Shown piece by piece: positions 25,274 to 33,834 of a stretch of DNA of 64,000 nucleotides. Both the position numbers and the translations under genes were made by a program. Source of the stretch: Treponema sp. (GTDB lineage Bacteria > Spirochaetota > Spirochaetia > Treponematales > Breznakiellaceae); contig WRLP01000002.1 of assembly GCA_009777535.1 (NCBI GenBank), positions 1-64,000 of the forward strand, written 5' to 3'. The notes under the pieces are model-generated. The model had not been told where the DNA came from. It was given only the letters and a program-made list of their open reading frames with translations, and did not search any database. How positions within the stretch are numbered: the first letter of the stretch is position 1; each line of letters opens with the position of its first letter.

Positions 25274-26585
25274 AAGCCCTGGTTAATTCTTTCCAGTCCA
25301 TGTTCAGCGCCGCGCTTAGATCCAGGGTTAAATTTAAATAGTACAGCTCGCTCTGAAGCAGGCGCTGTCTGGCATTGGCATAATTATTGCGGGCGTCTTC
25401 CAGAACAAGCGACTCCACCGTTCCGTTTCTGAAACCCAGGTCTGTAAGCTGGTAATTCTGTTCGGCGATTCCGGCGCTGAATCTGGCGATCTCTACCGAA
25501 TCCCAGGAATTGTACAGGTTAGCTGTCAATGAGCGGATTTGTTTTATGGCGGCATCCTGTGCAATCTGAAGATCCAGCCTTGCCTTTTCCAGTGAATCCC
25601 GCGCGCCGCGTATTGTCTGACTTGCTCTTGTGCCGGGTATCCAGCGGTCAATTGGAATGCTGAGCGTGGCGGTTCCGGTAAGAGAATCGGCAAATGGATC
25701 AAAATTTGAACTTGACCAGGTTACTGATAAATCAAGGGAAGGAGCGCGGTTTGAAAGCGAAACCTGCTTTTCAATATTTTCCAACCTGTCGATTTCCTGC
25801 ATACGGCTTATAATATCGGGGCGTTGAGGCAGGTATTCGCTGATTAGCGCGTTTGCATCAGCTTCAATCCTGTCGATATTTATTTCTCCGGCAAGAAAAG
25901 CCGGATCATCGTGATGAATACCAAGCATGACCAAAAGCTCCCGAAAGCTGTCGGAATAGCTTGCACGGGCAATGCTGAGGTTGTAACGGGCGTTCTCGAC
26001 TCCAAGCCTGCTCTGAAGCACAACCAATTCCCTGACATAGCCGTTTCTGAATGAGATTTCATTTCTTTCAAGCTGCGTTTCAGCTAACCTGAAAATATCT
26101 TCAAGATAATCAAGATTGTTTTTTTCGGCTATTAAACCATAAAACATTTTTGTAATTTGAATTTCAAGCTGATTTCGCGCGTCTTCATACCGCAGCATAT
26201 TTATCTGATGAGCCAACCTGATATTTCTTACCGAGTATGGTATTCCAGCGTTCAGGCTCAAGTTTACGCCGAACCTGGCATTATTGGCCGCCTTGTTATC
26301 GAAGGAAAAGCCGTCCCCCGAAAAAAGAGGGCTGCCATAACTGGTTCCTACGCTCGCGTTTATTGTTGGAAAAACTTCCGACCAAAGACGTCCGGCCGAA
26401 TATTCTGCGCCGGAAAGGTCGATGAGGTTTTTCTTTAAGTTCAGGTTATTTTCCAAAGCAAGGCTAAGGGCATCATCAAGGGACAGGACGAGGCCTGCTT
26501 CTTCCGCAGAAGCTGCTGTAAGCCGGTACGGCATCAGCCAAAGGCCAATGCAAAATGAGAAGAAGATACAGAAAAAACGATGCAG
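25248..26585 (-). CDS. TolC-like outer membrane efflux protein, probable CTG start
   Basis: An outer-membrane factor with two repeats of the OEP domain (SLDDALSLALENNLNLK near the mature start; EIQITKMFYGLIAEKNNLDYL; the second copy ending LLQSELYYLNLTLDLSAALNMDW). The only ATG near the front (26534) falls inside what should be the signal peptide and has no ribosome-binding site. In frame, 17 codons earlier, a CTG at 26585 follows GAGGGGG by six bases. It gives LHRFFCIFFSFCIGLWLMPY then RLTAASA before the mature EEAG, a good signal peptide. No ATG, GTG or TTG lies between the upstream stop codon and 26534. I therefore extend the gene to CTG (445 residues). It is first of the RND operon. Confidence 0.82.
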   Translation of the reverse strand: MHRFFCIFFSFCIGLWLMPYRLTAASAEEAGLVLSLDDALSLALENNLNLKKNLIDLSGAEYSAGRLWSEVFPTINASVGTSYGSPLFSGDGFSFDNKAANNARFGVNLSLNAGIPYSVRNIRLAHQINMLRYEDARNQLEIQITKMFYGLIAEKNNLDYLEDIFRLAETQLERNEISFRNGYVRELVVLQSRLGVENARYNLSIARASYSDSFRELLVMLGIHHDDPAFLAGEINIDRIEADANALISEYLPQRPDIISRMQEIDRLENIEKQVSLSNRAPSLDLSVTWSSSNFDPFADSLTGTATLSIPIDRWIPGTRASQTIRGARDSLEKARLDLQIAQDAAIKQIRSLTANLYNSWDSVEIARFSAGIAEQNYQLTDLGFRNGTVESLVLEDARNNYANARQRLLQSELYYLNLTLDLSAALNMDWKELTRAYGVSSEKR

Positions 26586-26692
26586 AAATAGCCCCCTCTA
26601 TATTTTCGGCTTTTTCAAAACTAATGCCAATCGGTTTTTAGCCATCTTGAAACCAACGCCTTTTCCTAAGCAGAAAATAACTTTAACATATT

Positions 26693-26809
26693 CAGAAATG
26701 TATGCCAAAATAATGTAATTAGGGGTGGCAGAGGTAAAAGTGCCGTGCCCGCACGGTGCTTTTGGCCTCTGACAGGACCCCTATTGTATGTTTTAGGCAT
26801 ACATTTCTG
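26693..26809. mobile_element. MITE-like palindromic element, copy 3
   Basis: A 117-base element with perfect 14-base terminal inverted repeats CAGAAATGTATGCC (26693-26706 and 26796-26809), extended by imperfect AT-rich arms up to AGGGGT. The centre is a G+C-rich hairpin (GGCAGAGGTAAAAGTGCCGTGC against GCACGGTGCTTTTGGCCTCTG; arms given in part). The termini match those of copy 2 in 11 of 14 bases, but the centre differs. It fills most of the gap before the DUF4130 gene. It could also act as a bidirectional terminator. Confidence 0.65.
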
Positions 26810-26854
26810 CCGTTGTTATAGTTATGTAGTAATAATGAATGAAAAAAGCCTAAG

Positions 26855-27601
26855 TTACAATTCGGTAAGGTATTTCCAGTAGCGTTTGGGCATTAATTGC
26901 ATCTGCAAACCGGGGTTTTTCCTGCTCTCGTTGTTGATTGTTTTATGATACAGCCGCCAAAGCTCCTCCCACTCGTCCCTTCCGGCGGCGGCGGGCGGAT
27001 TTATACAACGAAGAATCGCCCCCTGGGGAGGCAGGCAAAAAAGACATATTTCACGCTTTTCGTCGACTATTGCCCACGGCCACTGCCCAAAACGGCGGGT
27101 AAAATGCTCCCCAAGAGCGGGAAGAATAAAATGATCCGGCGAACAGGGAGCTATATACATGCCCTCTTGATTAGGAGTAAAACGTAAAAGCCCCTGGAGC
27201 CTGTTTATTTCGTGATACACCTTGTTCGCCGCCTTTAATACCGTGTCTGTACCGGTATTGCCACGGTCGGTAGCCGCCCTGTCCGCCGCCTGGCGGTCTT
27301 TAGCGGCAAATACCCTGCGGCCAAAACATAATATTTCCCTTTCTATGGGCAGCTCGCTCATCCAGGAATAAACAAAGGCATCGAAGGCATTCACTGAAAG
27401 CTCAAAGAGCCGCAGTTGCGGCCCCTCCAATGAACGAGTACCAGAAATTAATTCGATGTCTTCCTGTTTGTAAGCAGTTGAAGGCTCACAGCCCCGTGCG
27501 GGCGCTGCCGCAGAGCCTGCGAATAATTCCCCTTCATCGGGTATGGGCGCCTCATCGTTATGCTCCAAAAGGGAAAATAATTCGCACAGGCCTGGTCGCA
27601 T
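26855..27601 (-). CDS. DUF4130 DNA metabolism protein (TIGR03915-type)
   Basis: About 248 residues, resembling the DUF4130 family described as the partner of a radical SAM/HhH protein in putative DNA modification or repair. Seen: ANKVYHEINRLQGLLRFTPN, then EGMYIAPCSPDHFILPALGEHFTRRFGQWPWAIVD in the C-terminal half, typical of this family. I start at the ATG at 27601 because a promoter (TTGAAA, 17 bases, TATAGT) ends seven bases before it. In-frame TTG codons at 27637 and 27730 lie in or before that promoter. Counter-evidence: homologs often begin with a strand like LYIY, which here lies just upstream of 27601. The radical SAM partner is at 35.8-37.1 kb. Confidence 0.78.
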   Translation of the reverse strand: MRPGLCELFSLLEHNDEAPIPDEGELFAGSAAAPARGCEPSTAYKQEDIELISGTRSLEGPQLRLFELSVNAFDAFVYSWMSELPIEREILCFGRRVFAAKDRQAADRAATDRGNTGTDTVLKAANKVYHEINRLQGLLRFTPNQEGMYIAPCSPDHFILPALGEHFTRRFGQWPWAIVDEKREICLFCLPPQGAILRCINPPAAAGRDEWEELWRLYHKTINNESRKNPGLQMQLMPKRYWKYLTEL

Positions 27602-27608
27602 GGTTGAT

Positions 27609-27637
27609 ACTATATAAATGTATAGTACTTTTTTCAA
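27609..27637 (-). promoter_or_regulatory. Leaderless promoter with palindrome, DUF4130 gene
   Basis: On the minus strand TTGAAA (27632-27637), 17 bases, TATAGT (27609-27614), seven bases, ATG. The -10 box is the right arm of a perfect ACTATA-N6-TATAGT palindrome (27609-27626). The 15-base string ACATTTRTATAGTAT also occurs at the promoter of the radical SAM partner. Confidence 0.65.
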
Positions 27638-27762
27638 GCAGGGGGCCGCAGAGAATTGAATATTTTTTTCAAAAACACTTTCACATTTCAATGAATACAA
27701 ACAGAATACTGAAAAAACAGCAGTGAACAAAACTCAATTTGCTCGCTGCTGACTTGTTGTTG

Positions 27763-30700
27763 TTATTCGTAACTTACCGCTCCCGGCGCTGCCGGGAATG
27801 TCCTTGTGTTCCCATAGAAGTCAACAACTGGAAAATCTGCCAAGGTAGAAGGCACGATGTTAAGGGCGCTGCTAACGGGTTTAAAATCGACATCAACAGG
27901 GTCACCAGAAATGCCCAAGGCTGAAAAGGTGGTGTCACCGGTTGCCGCTTCCCAGCCGCTTTGGTTGCTACCTCCTGTTCCATAGGGAACATTAACAACA
28001 TTGTAACCGTTAGAGATTATTATCCCCTGTCCCCCTGCCAATCTATCGTTATTGGTTATATTCCAGGTAAATAAGTTTCCCGCAAGAGTTAACCGTGTAC
28101 CATAAGTGACAGTGATACCGAAATCGCCAAAGAAAGTACAGCCGTTTACGGTTATAGAACCAGAAGAATAAATGGCACTGGTGTTATCAATATCGCTGAA
28201 TATGCATGATTCAAGGGTTAGATTCCCAGAGCTTAATAATGGATAAATCCTACCGCCTTTAAAGTGTACACGACTAATATCAGCATTAGCTCCGTTTATT
28301 ACTCCAATCAGTATGTTATTCGTTGAAGCGCTTCGGGTAAGTATAATGCCGTTCCCTTCTATGTTAATGTTTTGTGATGTTAATAACGAAGAGGCACCGA
28401 GTTCAATAGTAGTAACTCCCGGAGTTACCCCCATTAAACGGATAACATCTCCGCTTTGAGCATTGGTCACAGCATGGCGCAGGGTTCCCGGCGTGTTTTC
28501 GCTGTCTGCCTCATCGCTGAAATTACTCACGATTATTATTCTTCTGAATATTGCATGTACTGCAGTATGATCAGACATGGTAAGGCTCAGGGGGTTGGGG
28601 TTACCAGCATCAGCACTGTTCACCAGCCAGTACATAAACTCGCAACCTGCCGCCGGATTCGCAGTAAGCGTAATTGTACCGGAAACAATGCCATCGGCAT
28701 TGGGCTCGGGCAAAACCGTTACGTTACCATGTAATTTGTTGCTAACCGACAGGTCAAGATGGTAGCCAGATCCGCTTGCAGTGCTTTGCACCGCGCCGGC
28801 TGCGGCGCCTGCAGCTATGGGATTGCCGTAGAAATCCACTTTGGGATACCCGGCAGACAGGGTAGGAATAAGGTTAGCCGCACTGCTACCCGGAAGCAGT
28901 TTAAAGGAAGTTGGCGATACCGGAAGGGTACCGATGGTTTTATCTCCTGTTCCTGCTTCCCAGCCGCTCTGTGTATAACCTGTACCCAGGGGAACATCAA
29001 CCACATTATATATGCCGGAAACACTATACAAGTTGCTCCCCCCTACCACCGGGTATTGCTGGATTGCGGTGTTATTGAAAAACAGATTCCCTTCAAGGGT
29101 TAAATATCCATTTGTTATAATCGCTCCACCGCTATTAGAACTATTCCCGTAAAAGGTACAGCCTTTCAGTTCCAGGCTTGTTCCTTCACTGCGGATTGCA
29201 CTGCCATTATTGAGAGTTGAGTTGCCGCTGAATATACAGGATTCCAGCGCGAGAACTGCATTGCCGCCTGTATAAATCGCCGTAGCACTGGGAGACTTAA
29301 AATCCTTAAAGTGTACACGGCTTATTTTTGATTCTTTCTGTCTATCCGGCGCGTTAAACGACAGGCAGCGGTTGGGTTCTGTCCAGGAAACGTAAGGTGT
29401 AAGCGTAACGCCGTTCCCCTCAATGGTGATACTGCTGCTTATTGCCGGGAGCAGTCCGGTCAGTTCAATGCTTGTAATCCCGGGAGTAACCCCGCTGAAC
29501 CAGATATGATCCCCGTCCACTACATTGGTCAGAGCATGTCGCAAAGTTCCCGGCGTAGTTTCACTGCCGGCTGAGTCACTGAAATCGTTTACCACCATGC
29601 CGAATATTGCCTGTATAGTAACATTTGCCGTTACATTATGAGTCAGCGGATTGGATTCTCCGGCTTTAACGCCATTTACCAGCCAGTATAAAAAGTCATG
29701 GCCGGCATTAGCCTGTGCCGTAAGCGTAGCCGTACCGGAAACCACTCCATCTTCATTGGGCAGCGGTGATACACTGATGCTCCCGCCGTTATTAACCTTT
29801 AGGTCAAGATAATAGCCGCTCCCGCTTACTACCGTTTGTACTGCCCCGGCTGCCGCACCGCTTGTTATGGGGCTGTCGTAATAATCCTCTGCCGGGTAAG
29901 CTGCAGGCAGACTGGTAATGACATTCGCCGCTTCGCTCCCGGAAAGGAGCTTAAAGGAGCTTGGCGATACAGGAAGCATGCTTATGGTTTTATCTCCAGT
30001 AGCGGCAGTCCAACCACATTGATTTACACCAGTACCCAGGGGCGCATCAACCACATTATAGCCGCCGGAAGAGCCGCCCGAAACCACAGTTACGTTGTCT
30101 GAAATATTTCCGTAGAATATATTTCCGGTAAATAAATTTGACCCCCCGTATGAATAAATTGCACCACCGCGGCCATTACCTCCCGAAGAACTATTCATAT
30201 AAAAGGTACAGGCTTTGACGCTCAAAGATGCTCCTGAAGATCCACTTTTGTGAATAGCGCCGCCGCCGGAAATACCTTGACTTTGGTTGCCGGTAAAAAT
30301 ACAGGACTCCACAGTACTCTGTGCGACTGCATTTATATATATAGCGCCGCCTCCTCTATTGATATCTATATTGTCTTTGAACAGGCATTGAACCAGGTTC
30401 AGTTTTTTACCGGAAGCTGCAAAGCCTATAGCCCCGCCCCCATACTCAGCCAAATTTCCATTAAATGTACATTTTTTTGCCGTAAGGTTTCCCACACCAA
30501 CATAAATGGCGCCGCCTGTGCTTACCCTGGGTCCCAGACCGGACCAACCAGTAGTCTGGTTGTCACTGAAAATACAGGAGTCAAGAATAAGATCACCTCC
30601 CTCCTGGGAGATTGCAGCACCAAATGCATTGTTCTCCTCAAACAAAGGCCCAGTTACCTGAATTCTTCCACCTTTGAAGTGTATTCCACTGATGTTAACA

Positions 30701-33700
30701 ATACCTGTACTGCGTATTGAAAGCAGGCGTGATCCAGCATCAATAGTTGTCCATGCCGCGCTTCGGGTTAGGGTTATGCCGTTCCCCTCTATGCTTATGC
30801 TTTTTGTTACAATCGGGAGCGTACCGCTCAGTTCTACAGCGCTCAGTTCCGGCGTTACGCCGCTAAACTGGATCAAATCCCCGTCCTGGGCATTTGCCAG
30901 GGCATAACGGAAGGTAATGTCAGCGGCGCTGCCTTCGGTATCGCTGAAATTTGTAATGGTAATTACCCTGCCGAAAATGGCTTTTACAATGGTGTGATCT
31001 GTAAGGGTCAGGTTCATGGAGCTTGTATATCTGCCCATCTCACCGTTTACGAGCCAGTACCTGAAGTTATAGCCTGGCTCGGCGTTTGCGTTAAATGTAA
31101 CATTTCCTGTTACTAACCCGTCTGCATTGGGTTGGGGCGATACCGTTACACTGCCCCGTAATTTATCATTCACCGTAAGATCAAGGCAATAGCCTGACCC
31201 ACTTGCTGTACTTTGTACTGCTCCAGCTGCAGCGCCGGCAGCTATGGGATTGCCGTAGAAATCCACTGTGGGATACCCGGCAGGCAGGACGGTAATAACA
31301 TTAGCCGCACCGCTGCCGGAAAGCAGCTTAAAGGAAGTTGAAGATACCGGAAGGGCACTGATGGTTTTATCACTTAATGCTGCACTCCAGCCACTCCCTG
31401 TATCATCTACTAAATCAATGGGTACATCAACCACATTGTAGCCATTAGACATAATTTCAGGGAAGTAAGTTGTATTGTGTCCTATAACCGGATGCGATCT
31501 GTCGGCAGTATTCCCATAGAATATATTTCCGGTAAGCCATAAAAAACCGAATCTTTCGTTATAAACCGCTCCGCCATGACCACCGGCGGCATTTCCATAA
31601 AAGGTACAAGCGCTTATCGTAAGAGTGCCTTGATCGTTATAAATTGTACCGGCTGCAGTATTACCGCTTGAAAGGTTACCGCTGAATATACAAGATTCCA
31701 GATTAAGAACCCCTGAATTGTATATTGCAGAACCATCATATATCGCCCTGCCATCTTTAAAGTGCACCCTGTTGATGGTTACTTCTGCATTGCTAATGGC
31801 TAATAGCTGCGAATAATCATCAATCGTTGTCCAGGATGTGCTGCGGGTAAGGGTAATTCCGTTACCTTCTATGACCACACTTTTATTTATTGATGGCAGT
31901 GCGTCACTGAGCTCAATAACCGTAAGGCCGGGAGTAACCCCGCTAAACCGGATAATATCCCCATCCAGAGCATTGGTTAGTGCATAACGCAAGGTTCCGG
32001 GCGTACCGGTGCTACTTGGGCTGTCGCTAAAGTCGATAACATTCACAACTCGCTGAAAAACCGCCTGCACAAAGCTATGGTTTGCAGGAGTCAGTGTCAG
32101 GGGATTGGCATTGCCGGATTTAACCCCATTTACAAGCCAATAAGCAAGCGCGCAGTCCGCCTCTGCATTTGCGGTAATGGAAACTGCACCGGAAACAAAT
32201 CCGTCTACATCGAGCGGGGGACTTATGCTCACGCTGCCAAAAGCGCTGGTGTTCACCGTCAATTCCAGATAATAGCCGCTTCCGTTAAGGATTTCCTGTA
32301 TAGCCCCGGCAGCGGCATTATTGTTTATGGGATTGCCATAAAAATCTACAGTAGGATAACCCAAGGGCAAGATGTTAATAACATTTATTGCTCCTCCGCC
32401 TCCAATCGGTTTGAAATTAGAAAGCGATAAGGGCAGGCTGCTGGTTGATTTGTCAGTCGAAGCGCCCGTCCAGCCGCTTTGATCAGGGGCGGTTCCAAGA
32501 GGAACATCAACCACATTAAAGCCATTAGATGATACATCGTATCCCACATTATTCGCTATTGTGGCGGTGTTTCCATAAAATAAATTCCCGGTCAGTGTAG
32601 TAAAAGACAATTCATCATAAATTGCTCCCCCCCGGTTTTTTGCACTATTCCCATAAAAAGTACAAGCCCTTACGTTCATGATATTGCCATTTGCCAATGC
32701 ACCGCCATAAAAATCTGCATTGTTCCCGCTGAATATACAGGATTCAAGAGTCAAATTTCCCGCGTTGGTAATAGCACCGCCGTGATTTGCCGATCGTCCA
32801 TCCTTGAAGTGGATCTGACTGATAGTAACTACTGTTGATGTATTGTTAATTCCCATCAATCCTATAGAGAATGCTGACCAGGAAGCATTTGGGGTTATGG
32901 TTACACCATTCCCCCTGATGACAAGGTTTCTGTTAATTAGCAGCGGAGAATTCAGCCTGATAGTTTCCACACCATTTTCAATAAAAATCGTACTGTTGCT
33001 TACCGCGTTATCAATGGCATGCCGCAGACTCCCCGGCCCGTCATCCGCTTCGTTTGTTACCGAATACACCGTAAAATGATCTTGTGTAAAATTATAGTCA
33101 AACCGGCTTTCCATATTTTTGTAAATATGCAGATATTCTTCCATTCCGGTGTCATGTTTTCTGTTGCTCAGGTTGAACATAACCCGGTAAAAGCCGGTGT
33201 TTAGGATCAGCGGAGAAGCGGAGTTGTTCCTGTCAACAAGAGGCACACCGCCTATAAAATAAAGAAGCTGCTCCGGGGTTCCGGATTCAGTATCCAGCGG
33301 CGATATGGACATATATGCGCTGACAACATCAGCTGGATATCCTATGTTCCACCGGAATGTGCCACTCGCACCGGCTTCAATAATCGCCTTTAGTTCAAGG
33401 CTCCTGCTAACATTTGAACCGCTGCTTATTACTATCCCGGTGAGGCTTCCCTGGGCCGCTGGTTTGGTTTTTTCACTGTCCATATATGCAGTAACTGTCA
33501 GGTTCCAGGTTCCTGCAGGCAAGGTGATGGCATTGCTGAGATTATTGTTGGCTCTATCTACAGCTATATCTTCCATACCGTCTGCGGAAAAAACCAAAAG
33601 GTATAAGGCAAAATAGCTTTGTACAGTTGCCGGCAGTATTGTCCTGCCAGCGTACATGCCATCTACTATAAGGTTAAACGATCCTTCACCGGAAAGCGGC

Positions 33701-33819
33701 TTTTTAACATCCGTAAAATCCGGTTCAAACACGTTTGGGCACCCTGTCAGGAACAAAATTCCAATCAACGCTAAAACAAATATATATAAAAATATGTTTT
33801 TCCAAAAAGTTTTTTTCAT
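27763..33819 (-). CDS. Giant repeat lipoprotein with parallel beta-helix modules
   Basis: A 2018-residue surface or periplasmic lipoprotein. The signal peptide ends in lipobox LTGC (Cys27). After an N-terminal domain (about 40-250) come five modules of about 300-360 residues. Each starts like NFSDSAGSETTPGTLRHALT, followed by GDxIxFSGVTPG..IELS..LP..SITIEGNGVTLT. It continues with right-handed beta-helix turns (SCIFSGN, CTFYGN, GGAIYN, LTGNLFYGNTA) as in polymorphic outer-membrane/pectate-lyase-like folds. Four linkers (ELTVN..GSVSISP, YWLVNGVKSG, VQAVFQR) are InlB-B-like beta domains. The role is probably adhesion or glycan contact. The modules are alike enough to recombine. It lies 15 bases after the 530-residue lipoprotein gene, with GGAG before its ATG. 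Confidence 0.85.
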   Translation of the reverse strand: MKKTFWKNIFLYIFVLALIGILFLTGCPNVFEPDFTDVKKPLSGEGSFNLIVDGMYAGRTILPATVQSYFALYLLVFSADGMEDIAVDRANNNLSNAITLPAGTWNLTVTAYMDSEKTKPAAQGSLTGIVISSGSNVSRSLELKAIIEAGASGTFRWNIGYPADVVSAYMSISPLDTESGTPEQLLYFIGGVPLVDRNNSASPLILNTGFYRVMFNLSNRKHDTGMEEYLHIYKNMESRFDYNFTQDHFTVYSVTNEADDGPGSLRHAIDNAVSNSTIFIENGVETIRLNSPLLINRNLVIRGNGVTITPNASWSAFSIGLMGINNTSTVVTISQIHFKDGRSANHGGAITNAGNLTLESCIFSGNNADFYGGALANGNIMNVRACTFYGNSAKNRGGAIYDELSFTTLTGNLFYGNTATIANNVGYDVSSNGFNVVDVPLGTAPDQSGWTGASTDKSTSSLPLSLSNFKPIGGGGAINVINILPLGYPTVDFYGNPINNNAAAGAIQEILNGSGYYLELTVNTSAFGSVSISPPLDVDGFVSGAVSITANAEADCALAYWLVNGVKSGNANPLTLTPANHSFVQAVFQRVVNVIDFSDSPSSTGTPGTLRYALTNALDGDIIRFSGVTPGLTVIELSDALPSINKSVVIEGNGITLTRSTSWTTIDDYSQLLAISNAEVTINRVHFKDGRAIYDGSAIYNSGVLNLESCIFSGNLSSGNTAAGTIYNDQGTLTISACTFYGNAAGGHGGAVYNERFGFLWLTGNIFYGNTADRSHPVIGHNTTYFPEIMSNGYNVVDVPIDLVDDTGSGWSAALSDKTISALPVSSTSFKLLSGSGAANVITVLPAGYPTVDFYGNPIAAGAAAGAVQSTASGSGYCLDLTVNDKLRGSVTVSPQPNADGLVTGNVTFNANAEPGYNFRYWLVNGEMGRYTSSMNLTLTDHTIVKAIFGRVITITNFSDTEGSAADITFRYALANAQDGDLIQFSGVTPELSAVELSGTLPIVTKSISIEGNGITLTRSAAWTTIDAGSRLLSIRSTGIVNISGIHFKGGRIQVTGPLFEENNAFGAAISQEGGDLILDSCIFSDNQTTGWSGLGPRVSTGGAIYVGVGNLTAKKCTFNGNLAEYGGGAIGFAASGKKLNLVQCLFKDNIDINRGGGAIYINAVAQSTVESCIFTGNQSQGISGGGAIHKSGSSGASLSVKACTFYMNSSSGGNGRGGAIYSYGGSNLFTGNIFYGNISDNVTVVSGGSSGGYNVVDAPLGTGVNQCGWTAATGDKTISMLPVSPSSFKLLSGSEAANVITSLPAAYPAEDYYDSPITSGAAAGAVQTVVSGSGYYLDLKVNNGGSISVSPLPNEDGVVSGTATLTAQANAGHDFLYWLVNGVKAGESNPLTHNVTANVTIQAIFGMVVNDFSDSAGSETTPGTLRHALTNVVDGDHIWFSGVTPGITSIELTGLLPAISSSITIEGNGVTLTPYVSWTEPNRCLSFNAPDRQKESKISRVHFKDFKSPSATAIYTGGNAVLALESCIFSGNSTLNNGSAIRSEGTSLELKGCTFYGNSSNSGGAIITNGYLTLEGNLFFNNTAIQQYPVVGGSNLYSVSGIYNVVDVPLGTGYTQSGWEAGTGDKTIGTLPVSPTSFKLLPGSSAANLIPTLSAGYPKVDFYGNPIAAGAAAGAVQSTASGSGYHLDLSVSNKLHGNVTVLPEPNADGIVSGTITLTANPAAGCEFMYWLVNSADAGNPNPLSLTMSDHTAVHAIFRRIIIVSNFSDEADSENTPGTLRHAVTNAQSGDVIRLMGVTPGVTTIELGASSLLTSQNINIEGNGIILTRSASTNNILIGVINGANADISRVHFKGGRIYPLLSSGNLTLESCIFSDIDNTSAIYSSGSITVNGCTFFGDFGITVTYGTRLTLAGNLFTWNITNNDRLAGGQGIIISNGYNVVNVPYGTGGSNQSGWEAATGDTTFSALGISGDPVDVDFKPVSSALNIVPSTLADFPVVDFYGNTRTFPAAPGAVSYE

Positions 33820-33834
33820 AACCTGTACTCCTTT

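Noticed and set aside
24425-25432. A 335-residue open frame opposite the RND adaptor gene.
   Set aside because: It is a shadow of a well-supported gene; its composition is basic and low in hydrophobic residues, and it has no family features.
27602-27730. TTG starts at 27637 and 27730 for the DUF4130 gene.
   Set aside because: They lie in or before a strong promoter. The call is not certain because homologs often have a strand like LYIY, encoded just before 27601.
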